Positions 8,511 through 14,067 of a DNA stretch of 14,092 nucleotides are shown here, piece after piece (the first letter of the stretch is position 1; each line of letters begins with the position of its first letter). The position numbers were made by a program, and so were the translations under genes. The stretch is from Brevibacillus sp. Its GTDB lineage: Bacteria > Bacillota > Bacilli > Brevibacillales > Brevibacillaceae. The notes below the pieces were generated by a model. It made no database searches and was not told the DNA's origin. It worked only from the letters and a program-made list of their open reading frames with translations. The stretch covers positions 1 to 14,092 of the forward strand of contig JARDZO010000157.1 of assembly GCA_029240815.1 (NCBI GenBank), written 5' to 3'.

Positions 8511-8644
8511 GGACAAGGGCGTCAGGGAAGCCCTCTATTTTTCGCGGAAAGTCACAACCAAAATCAATAAAAACAACGAAAAAGCAGAAATTTAACCTGA
8601 TATTCCTTGTTTTAACGAAAGTGTCGGAGAAAGGTGGATACCAC
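8511..8644 (+). promoter_or_regulatory. Intergenic control region ahead of the shell operon
   Basis: This is the largest gap between the regulator and the shell genes. It holds a weak terminator-like hairpin at its left end. To the right, TTTAAC occurs twice exactly 20 bases apart (8591-8596 and 8611-8616), AACGAAA occurs twice (8575-8581 and 8614-8620), and TTGTTTTAAC (8607-8616) resembles the block at 1852-1861. I could not find a convincing -35/-10 pair. The shell operon may therefore depend on read-through from upstream or on a non-consensus promoter. Confidence 0.4.
8516..8542 (+). terminator. Weak terminator-like hairpin after the regulator gene
   Basis: AGGGC (8516-8520) pairs with GCCCT (8530-8534), then CTA and five T residues. 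The five-base-pair stem is short, so it may attenuate rather than stop transcription into the shell genes. Confidence 0.35.
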
Positions 8645-9019
8645 ATGCTCGAAAATGGCTACGCCTTGGGAATGATCGAGACGCTAGGATTCCCCGCCCT
8701 CGTCGCTGCTACAGATGCGGCTGCCAAAGCAGCGGATGTCCGCTGCGTGACGTACCAGGGAGCAGATGCGGGGATCGTCACGATTTACATTGTAGGAGAT
8801 GTTGCCTCTGTGACGGCCGCCGTCTCTGTGGGAGAGGCTGAAGCGAGAAGGATTGGGCAGCTTCTCCACTCCCGCGTCATCCCGCGGCCAGAGCGGAGCG
8901 TCATGCAAATGATCCTGCAGCAGCTGGAAAAAGAAAAAGGCAAACAGGCAACAAAAGCAGCAAGCAAACCGAAAAATAGCGTTCCGGCAACGACTACGCA
9001 AACAAGCAAGGAGGAATAG
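8645..9019 (+). CDS. BMC-H shell protein with C-terminal tail and acidic pore
   Basis: 124-residue microcompartment shell protein with a single BMC domain (about residues 5-95), which forms hexameric facet tiles. Recognisable features are [20 protein letters not shown], the lysine of DAAAK matching the inter-hexamer edge lysine of PduA, and RVIPRPE. The pore-loop positions that read GGG in the two neighbouring shell proteins read Asp41-Ala42-Gly43 here. Residues 97-124 are a Lys/Ala/Thr-rich tail absent from the paralogues. ATG 8645 follows AAGGTGG; a frame extension back to 8492 overlaps the regulator gene and is not credible. It is the first gene of the shell operon. Its divergence from the other two suggests a distinct position or pore selectivity in the shell. 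Confidence 0.93.
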   Translation: MLENGYALGMIETLGFPALVAATDAAAKAADVRCVTYQGADAGIVTIYIVGDVASVTAAVSVGEAEARRIGQLLHSRVIPRPERSVMQMILQQLEKEKGKQATKAASKPKNSVPATTTQTSKEE

Positions 9020-9021
9020 AC

Positions 9022-9303
9022 ATGGGAGATGCATTGGGTATGGTGGAAACGAAGGGTTTGATCGGAGCTGTGGAAGCAGCTGATGCCATGGTGAAAGCAG
9101 CGAATGTCAAGCTGATCGGGAAGGTGCACGTCGGCGGTGGTCTCGTGACCGTTATGGTTCGCGGAGATGTAGGAGCGGTAAAAGCATCTACAGACTCAGG
9201 CGCAGCGGCAGCGGAAAAAGTGGGCGAACTCGTCTCCGTACATGTCATCCCGCGCCCTCACTCGGATATCGAGCTGATTCTGCCCAAACTCGAGCAATCG
9301 TAA
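9022..9303 (+). CDS. BMC-H shell protein, EutM/PduA type (copy 1)
   Basis: 93-residue single BMC domain protein, the standard hexameric facet tile. It opens [20 protein letters not shown] with edge lysine Lys25, has the pore loop HVGGG at 36-40 and ends [18 protein letters not shown]. The GGG pore matches EutM of ethanolamine metabolosomes rather than the GSG of PduA. It starts two bases after the preceding shell gene, with AAGGAGGA as ribosome binding site. Its protein differs at only two aligned positions from the shell protein at 10856, although the two genes differ silently at about half of their codons. Confidence 0.97.
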   Translation: MGDALGMVETKGLIGAVEAADAMVKAANVKLIGKVHVGGGLVTVMVRGDVGAVKASTDSGAAAAEKVGELVSVHVIPRPHSDIELILPKLEQS

Positions 9304-9363
9304 GTGAAACCGCCGAACATAGCGCAAGACTCGTAAATGGCTGAGAAGAGGTGACGGTATATC

Positions 9364-10842
9364 GTGATGCTAGATAGAGAATTGCAATCAGTTCAGGAAG
9401 TGCGCCAATGTCTGGCGCAAGCCACTGGCGCGCAAAAACACCTGCAAGCCATGTCGCAAAGTCAAATCGATCAGATCGTACAACGCATGGCCGAGGCCGC
9501 TCGATCGGAAGCGGACCGCCTGGCGGCATTAGCTGTAGAGGAAACCGGATATGGCCGAGTAGCGGATAAAACGGTGAAAAATTTGTTCGCAGCAAACGAT
9601 GTCTATCAATCGATCAAAGACAAGAAAACGGTCGGGATCATTCGGCGCGATGAGCAAAACAGAGTATGGGAGATCGCGCAGCCAGTGGGAGTCATCGCAG
9701 GGATTGTTCCATCTACCAATCCTACTTCTACGGTGATTTTCAAGGCACTCATTTCCGTAAAGGCGGGCAACGCTATCGTGTTCAGCCCCCATCCTCAAGC
9801 TGCCAAGTGTACGAAGGAAGCGGCGGCCCTCATGCAGGCAGCGGCAGAGCGTGCTGGCGCTCCGGCAGGATTGATCTCCTGCATTACGGAGCCTACGTTG
9901 GAAGCTACGCAGGAACTGATGAGGCACAGCAAAACAGATGTCATCCTCGCCACGGGCGGGACGGCGATGGTAAAAGCTGCTTACGGCTCAGGTAAGCCTG
10001 CTTATGGTGTCGGACCAGGCAATGTGCCAGTATACATCCACGCCAGTGCGGATATCGCAAGGGCGATCCGCCAAACGATCCAGAGCAAAACGTTTGATTA
10101 TGGAACGATTTGCGCTTCTGAACAGGCATTGGTGGTGGACAAATCGATCAAGCGAAAGGTCGTTGCCGAGCTGAAGCAGCAAGGGGCCTATTTTCTCGAC
10201 GACCATGAGCGAAAGCGGGTATCGGCAATCATCATGAAAGCGGAGGGGCTCAATCCGGCGATTGTCGGCAAATCACCGCAATCGATAGCCGAACTGGCGG
10301 GCATCCTGGTTCCGGAAGACGCCAATCTGTTGATTGCCGAAGAAAGGGAGATCGGGCTTGATTATCCGTTTTCCGTAGAAAAGCTGGCCCCGATTCTCGC
10401 CTTGTACACGGCGAATGACACGGCAGAAGCGAGCAGCATTTGTACGCGACTGCTGGAGTTAGGTGGATTGGGACATACCATTGGCTTGCATTGTGAGGAT
10501 ACACAGGTGATCGAGACGTTCGTGCTGGATAAACCGGCTTCCAGAATTGTCGTCAACTCGGGCACGACTTTCGGCGGAATCGGAGCTACTACGGGCATCG
10601 TACCTTCTCTTACACTGGGCTGCGGCTCGGATGGCAACAATGTCACCTCGGACAATATCGGACCTGAACACCTATTCAATATCAAGCGCGTCGCCTTTGG
10701 ACTTCGCGAGATGGAGCTGGGAAATACTCCGGTGGCACCACCATCCACTAACTCCACAGCGGCTCCTGCAGCGATCAGCAGGGACGAAATCGCCCAGATT
10801 ATCAAGAGTGTATTACTAGAATTACAGTCTACCAAACGGTAA
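9364..10842 (+). CDS. CoA-acylating aldehyde dehydrogenase of the microcompartment (EutE/PduP type)
   Basis: 492-residue enzyme expected to oxidise acetaldehyde to acetyl-CoA with NAD+ and CoA. Family features are PVGVIAGIVPSTNPTSTVIF (107-126), ISVKAGNAIVFSPHP, GVGPGNVPVYI and the catalytic Cys250 in FDYGTICASEQA. The C-terminus extends past the fold with a Pro/Thr/Ser/Ala linker (about 453-471) and an amphipathic helix at 472-492 (core DEIAQIIKSVLLEL). That is the design of a BMC encapsulation peptide. The N-terminus starts directly with the enzyme's own helices, so it lacks the N-terminal peptide of PduP. GTG 9364 lies nine bases after AGAGGTGA; the adjacent ATG 9367 is an alternative. It sits between two near-identical shell genes and is the core cargo enzyme. 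The aldehyde supplied by PhnX fits acetaldehyde better than propionaldehyde. Confidence 0.95.
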   Translation: MMLDRELQSVQEVRQCLAQATGAQKHLQAMSQSQIDQIVQRMAEAARSEADRLAALAVEETGYGRVADKTVKNLFAANDVYQSIKDKKTVGIIRRDEQNRVWEIAQPVGVIAGIVPSTNPTSTVIFKALISVKAGNAIVFSPHPQAAKCTKEAAALMQAAAERAGAPAGLISCITEPTLEATQELMRHSKTDVILATGGTAMVKAAYGSGKPAYGVGPGNVPVYIHASADIARAIRQTIQSKTFDYGTICASEQALVVDKSIKRKVVAELKQQGAYFLDDHERKRVSAIIMKAEGLNPAIVGKSPQSIAELAGILVPEDANLLIAEEREIGLDYPFSVEKLAPILALYTANDTAEASSICTRLLELGGLGHTIGLHCEDTQVIETFVLDKPASRIVVNSGTTFGGIGATTGIVPSLTLGCGSDGNNVTSDNIGPEHLFNIKRVAFGLREMELGNTPVAPPSTNSTAAPAAISRDEIAQIIKSVLLELQSTKR

Positions 10843-10855
10843 GGGGGTATAAAGA

Positions 10856-11143
10856 ATGGCAGGAGAAATGGGAGCACTGGGAATGGTAGAAACAAAAGGA
10901 TTGATTGGAGCAGTTGAGGCGGCCGATGCCATGGTGAAGGCAGCCAATGTCAAGCTGATTGGAAAAGTGCATGTAGGCGGTGGTTTGGTAACCGTCATGG
11001 TGCGCGGGGATGTGGGAGCGGTAAAAGCATCGACCGATGCAGGCGCGGCAGCGGCGGAAAAAGTGGGAGAACTAAAATCCGTGCATGTCATCCCGCGCCC
11101 GCATTCGGATATCGAGTTGATCTTGCCCAAGCTGGAAGGGTAA
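10856..11143 (+). CDS. BMC-H shell protein, EutM/PduA type (copy 2)
   Basis: 95-residue single BMC domain protein, nearly the same protein as the one at 9022. From ALGMVETKG to PKLE (88 positions) only Ser/Ala in TD[S/A]G and Val/Lys in GEL[V/K]SV differ. The GGG pore and edge lysine are conserved. Its N-terminus is two residues longer ([10 protein letters not shown]). ATG 10856 follows AAGGGGGT at normal spacing; an internal ATG at 10868 has AGGAG only two bases away and is less likely. It lies 13 bases after the aldehyde dehydrogenase and is a duplicate facet protein that could mix with copy 1 in hexamers or facets. Confidence 0.96.
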   Translation: MAGEMGALGMVETKGLIGAVEAADAMVKAANVKLIGKVHVGGGLVTVMVRGDVGAVKASTDAGAAAAEKVGELKSVHVIPRPHSDIELILPKLEG

Positions 11144-11154
11144 TGGTCTAGCCT

Positions 11155-11943
11155 ATGGCTTTGATTACGGAATCAACATTGCGGGCCATGCTGCGATCTG
11201 GGATTCCCAATCCTTATCTTGTCCGCGCCGATGACAAATTCACCCCGGCAGCCATCGATTTTCTAAAGGGGAGAGGGATCAAAGTGGAAGCTTTCCAATC
11301 GTCAGATGCCTTAACGTCCAATAGCGTACGTTCAAATGAACTCAGCATCCCGGTAGGCGTATCCAACCGGCATGTTCACTTGTCCCAGGAAGATGTCGAG
11401 AAGTTGTATGGGGTTGGCTACCAGCTGACCCCGCTGCGACCTCTCTCCCAGCCCGGACAGTTCGCAGCGAAGGAGACGGTGACGCTCCTCGGCCCAAAAG
11501 GAAACATCAAAGGAGTGCGTATACTCGGACCTGCGCGAGGAGCCAGCCAGGTGGAAATATCCAAAACAGATGGATTTGCGCTCGGTATTCATCCGCCGAT
11601 CAGAGTGTCTGGCTCTCTGGAGGGAACACCTGGCGTCACGCTCATTGGGTCGAGCGGCTTCGTATCACTCCCAAAAGGGGTGATTGTGGCGAAATGTCAT
11701 GTTCACATGTCTGATGCTGATGCTCGTACGTCAGGCGTTCAGGATGGCGACAGCCTGATCCTGCAGATGAGAGGGGAGCGCGCTCTTATCTTTCCGGACG
11801 TAATCGTGCGAGTCAGCCCCACATATGCGCTGGATTTTCACATCGACCTGGACGAAGCCAACGCAGCTAATTTGTCTACGGGTGACGTGGTGCATCTGAT
11901 CGGCAAAAATGGCAAACTGTTTTCCACAACAGGGAGGTGGTAG
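11155..11943 (+). CDS. pduL: PduL-type phosphotransacylase with EutT-like N-terminal module
   Basis: 262-residue BMC phosphotransacylase that converts acetyl-CoA and phosphate to acetyl phosphate and recycles CoA inside the shell. Zinc-site motifs are NRHVHLS (His73, His75) and KCHVHMSDADA (His182, His184), with PGQFAAKETV and a later His229, as expected for the two halves of PduL. Typical PduL proteins are shorter; the extra ~60 N-terminal residues contain ITESTLRAML and FTPAAIDFLKGRGIKV, which resemble the first ~50 residues of EutT. The module may have a targeting or binding role. ATG 11155 has only a weak ribosome binding site, so coupling to the shell gene 11 bases upstream is likely. 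PhnX releases phosphate, the co-substrate of this enzyme. Confidence 0.93.
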   Translation: MALITESTLRAMLRSGIPNPYLVRADDKFTPAAIDFLKGRGIKVEAFQSSDALTSNSVRSNELSIPVGVSNRHVHLSQEDVEKLYGVGYQLTPLRPLSQPGQFAAKETVTLLGPKGNIKGVRILGPARGASQVEISKTDGFALGIHPPIRVSGSLEGTPGVTLIGSSGFVSLPKGVIVAKCHVHMSDADARTSGVQDGDSLILQMRGERALIFPDVIVRVSPTYALDFHIDLDEANAANLSTGDVVHLIGKNGKLFSTTGRW

Positions 11944-11945
11944 AC

Positions 11946-12743
11946 ATGGATGTCCGCCAGATGATCGAGTCTATCACGCGAGAAATTATGCAGTCGATGA
12001 GTATGCCCCAGGTAAAAAGGCCGAAATGGCTGTTCATCTTTTGTGACAGCAAGGCGCATGAGTCGTTCTCCGACCAGTTTATCGCCCTGCAGAATCACGG
12101 AATCTGTCATGATATTCTGTTTTTAGATGGGGAGACCTCCTCGTGGCTCGGCATGCATCGCATTGAGTGCACCGGGGCAGGCAAGATCATCGCGACAGAC
12201 GAGTATGCGCCTGCTCCGCTGGAGTTGCCAAAAGAATACGACGGGATCGTGATCCCGGAAATCGATCTGGACAATGCAGCACGGGTGGTCGCAGGACTAA
12301 AGGGGACCATCAAGGCGGAAATCATTTTTTCTGCACTTGTCTTGGGCAAGCCCGTCTTGGTGGGAGAAGACGGGCCTGGCGTTAAACGCTCCGACCGTCG
12401 CTGCCTTAAGACATTAACCTTACCAGGGCCGTACCACAAGCTGTTTCAGCGTCATGTGAACGACATGAAGGAGCTGGGGATCGAGTTTGCTGCACAAAAG
12501 GGATTGGCAGAATCCATCATCCGCAAGAACAGGGCAAGTCAGCAGGCAGCGGAACACGCACAGTCCATTCCGGATTCGCAAGGTCAACAACCCGTAACGG
12601 TGAAGCTGCTCTCAGCTGACTGGGTGAAATCACAATCAGACTTTCCCGATCAGACGCTGGTCCTGCGGCAGGGAGCAATCGTCTCTCCACTGGCGATGGA
12701 CTTGCTCAAAGAGAAAGGGATCGCAGTCCACTTCATGCGATAA
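11946..12743 (+). CDS. BMC-associated protein with flavoprotein-like fold, function unknown
   Basis: 265-residue protein I cannot assign to a reaction. Residues 1-20 form an amphipathic helix (core DVRQMIESITREIMQ) like an encapsulation peptide. Residues 27-195 look like a Rossmann-type flavoprotein domain: strands WLFIFCDS and HDILFLDG, then YDGIVIPEIDLDNAARVVAG, which follows the pattern of the PF02441-type flavoprotein loop. A conserved-looking block GEDGPGVKRSDRRCLKTLTL (140-159) follows. A linker of about 25 polar residues leads to a C-terminal module (VLRQGAIVSPLAMDLLKEKG) like the one at the PduL N-terminus. ATG 11946 follows GGGAGGTGG and lies two bases after pduL; a GTG at 11937 sits inside that ribosome binding site. 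It may bind FMN for electron transfer or help cofactor recycling, but no substrate can be named. Confidence 0.9.
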   Translation: MDVRQMIESITREIMQSMSMPQVKRPKWLFIFCDSKAHESFSDQFIALQNHGICHDILFLDGETSSWLGMHRIECTGAGKIIATDEYAPAPLELPKEYDGIVIPEIDLDNAARVVAGLKGTIKAEIIFSALVLGKPVLVGEDGPGVKRSDRRCLKTLTLPGPYHKLFQRHVNDMKELGIEFAAQKGLAESIIRKNRASQQAAEHAQSIPDSQGQQPVTVKLLSADWVKSQSDFPDQTLVLRQGAIVSPLAMDLLKEKGIAVHFMR

Positions 12744-12755
12744 AGGGGGAGCGCC

Positions 12756-13031
12756 ATGTTTTTGGGAAAAGTGATCGGCAGTGTCTGGTCCACACAAAAA
12801 GAAGAGGGCATGGAGAATTTGAAGCTGCTGGTTGTCCAGCCCATTGACTGGAACGATAACGAGGGTGGACGAACGGTGATTGCAGCTGACCGCATCGGAG
12901 CGGGCTTTGGTGAAAAGGTCATCGTTTCTTCGGGCACTCCTGCGCGGATCATTTTTCACAACAAGATGGTCCCCATCGATGCCGTCATCGTAGGAATTGT
13001 GGACTCTTATGAAGTTACACAAGAGACATGA
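12756..13031 (+). CDS. EutN/CcmL-type BMC vertex protein (BMC-P pentamer)
   Basis: 91-residue pentameric protein that caps the vertices of the polyhedral shell. It shows the family opening FLGKVIGSVWST, then LKLLVVQPIDW, the AADRIGAGFGEKVIVSSG block and the ending PIDAVIVGIVDSYEV. ATG 12756 follows GGGGGAG and lies 12 bases after the preceding gene. It is the only vertex protein in the window and the last gene of the operon, followed at once by a strong terminator. With the three BMC-H proteins it gives a complete minimal set for facets and vertices. Confidence 0.96.
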   Translation: MFLGKVIGSVWSTQKEEGMENLKLLVVQPIDWNDNEGGRTVIAADRIGAGFGEKVIVSSGTPARIIFHNKMVPIDAVIVGIVDSYEVTQET

Positions 13032-13033
13032 AA

Positions 13034-13074
13034 AGCAAGAAGGTGTAGTCTGTAGAAGACAACACCTTCTTGCT
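13034..13074. terminator. Strong bidirectional terminator closing the microcompartment operon
   Basis: AGCAAGAAGGTGT (13034-13046) pairs perfectly with ACACCTTCTTGCT (13062-13074), 13 base pairs. The apical loop can form a further GTCT/AGAC stem. A moderately T-rich tail follows on the plus strand, and TTTT follows the stem on the minus strand (13034-13031). It starts three bases after the eutN-like stop codon. Confidence 0.9.
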
Positions 13075-13137
13075 GTTTCCGTTTCTTCAAAACTTTCCGC
13101 TAAAACGCGGTCGATCTTCCATGAATAGCTGTGGAGG

Positions 13138-13338
13138 GGAGAAGCAGGTTTCCGATCTACGCTCCGGCCTACACCCTGCATAGGAGAATTGACTGTCCGC
13201 TCCACAACGATTCACGGGGAAGCGGTAAAGTAGAAGCCGCTTCGCAGCGAATACAGAGGTACCGCTTCCGGATCCCGTGAATTCGTTGTTACGCTGAGTA
13301 GGGTTCCGGAGTCGCTCCGCCTGGAAACCTGCTTCTCC
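13138..13338. repeat. Nested inverted-repeat element, about 200 bp
   Basis: Outer arms GGAGAAGCAGGTTTCC (13138-13153) and GGAAACCTGCTTCTCC (13323-13338) are perfect 16-base reverse complements. Inside, an 18-base arm, ATTCACGGGGAAGCGGTA (13210-13227), pairs with TACCGCTTC (13260-13268) plus CCCGTGAAT (13274-13282), leaving a five-base bulge. Flanking CAACGA and TCGTTG extend this inner stem. No open reading frame with protein-like features is present. It may be a MITE-like or other dispersed palindromic element, or a structured RNA. I do not recognise a named family. Confidence 0.75.
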
Positions 13339-13396
13339 TGCGAGCTGTTGTTGTTTCTAGTTATCTGGTAGTACGAGTTTCGAGGATCTTAGGAAC

Positions 13397-13466
13397 AGCG
13401 TCCACCTTTGATTCAGCTCCCCGAGACGGCTACTTTGGACGCGGTTTCGTTTTTTAGATGGAGCCG
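13397..13466. repeat. 70-bp palindromic repeat, copy A
   Basis: GCGTCCA (13398-13404) and TGGACGC (13436-13442) form an inverted repeat. The same layout, with shared blocks AGCGTCCACCT, CTACTTTGGACGC and TGGAGCCG, recurs at 13999-14067 in the same orientation. An outer AAC...GTT pair continues the stem with one mismatch. Confidence 0.7.
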
Positions 13467-13493
13467 GCCAGCTAACCTAAGCGGGTGTATTTC

Positions 13494-13732
13494 TTACTCG
13501 GGAGTCGTGATGAACGCTTCCGCCTCGATCTCGACTAGCACCTCAGGCTCGATCAGTGTTTGACCTCGACCATCGTCGCAACCGGTTGAATGTTCCGGAA
13601 AAATTCGCCGTGCGCTTTTCCGATTTCTTCCCATTTGGATATATCCGTGACGATCATTCTCGTTCTCACCACATGGGACATATCTGCTCCCAGTTCCTGC
13701 AGAGCTGATTCGATGGCTTCAAGAATGATCCT
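13494..13732 (-). pseudogene. RidA/YjgF-family remnant: truncated at the 5' end and frameshifted
   Basis: On the minus strand, from 13732, the frame reads ILEAIESALQELGADMSHVV, then TRMIVTDISKWEEIGKAHGE and PVATMVEVK, and stops early. Shifting one base after VEVK restores LIEPEVLVEIEAEAF and TTPE with a stop at 13496-13494. The joined sequence matches the second half of RidA proteins (enamine/imine deaminases that remove reactive 2-aminoacrylate). The break is explained by one missing base in the T-run at 13559-13561. The N-terminal half is absent: TGA and TAG codons stand directly upstream of 13732 in that frame. A sequencing error could cause the frameshift, but not the missing first half, so the gene is probably dead. 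It is flanked by the two copies of the 70-bp repeat. Confidence 0.75.
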
Positions 13733-13980
13733 CTATCATGGGAAGTTTGTACCGACTGTTATTTATCCATTTGTTGTCAGGGAAGTACAAGTATTACTTT
13801 TTAGAGTGGAGCGCTTCGCCTTTTTCCATCCCTCCACTACAGTCAGCCACAGCAATAAAGGCAGCGAAGCCCTACCCGAAAATGTTTTGAACAAGCTTAG
13901 TAAAAGCTCGCTCAACAATTACAGCTGTCCAGGAAAAAGGGGAAATGAAGATGGTCGGGACGCAGCCGAGGTGGAGCGGA
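13733..13980. other. Gene-free stretch with small inverted repeats
   Basis: I see no supported gene here. TTGTAC (13747-13752) and GTACAA (13785-13790) form a six-base inverted repeat. AGTGGAG (13805-13811) and CTCCACT (13832-13838) form a seven-base inverted repeat around CGCTTCGCC and a T-run. The related string GTGGAGCG recurs at 13971-13978, near the start of repeat copy B. The stretch looks like accumulated repeat debris between the ridA remnant and copy B. Confidence 0.5.
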
Positions 13981-14067
13981 AAAAGCGGAACACACTTGAG
14001 CGTCCACCTCTGAGTAGCTTCCAGACCCGTCTACTTTGGACGCCGTTCCGCTTTTGGAGTGGAGCCG
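13981..14067. repeat. 70-bp palindromic repeat, copy B, with extended arms
   Basis: AAAAGCGGAAC (13981-13991) pairs perfectly with GTTCCGCTTTT (14045-14055). Nested inside, GCGTCCA (14000-14006) pairs with TGGACGC (14037-14043). The core at 13999-14067 is clearly related to copy A at 13397. The four outer A/T pairs give either strand a short T-run after the stem, so it could also act as a terminator. Confidence 0.75.

Noticed and set aside
8492..8644. Upstream extension of the first shell protein to a start inside the regulator gene
   Set aside because: The added residues are low-complexity translation of the intergenic region, and a good ribosome binding site stands before ATG 8645, where the BMC domain begins.
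9364..10842. Phosphonoacetaldehyde dehydrogenase (PhnY-like) as the role of the aldehyde dehydrogenase
   Set aside because: The sequence follows the CoA-acylating EutE/PduP pattern, and PhnX is present to cleave phosphonoacetaldehyde, so acetaldehyde is the better substrate.
13945..14013. 22-codon frame (MKMVGTQPRWSGKS...) after a purine-rich AGGAAAAAGGGG
   Set aside because: Most of it lies inside the palindromic repeat copy B, so its codons reflect the repeat and give no sign of a protein.
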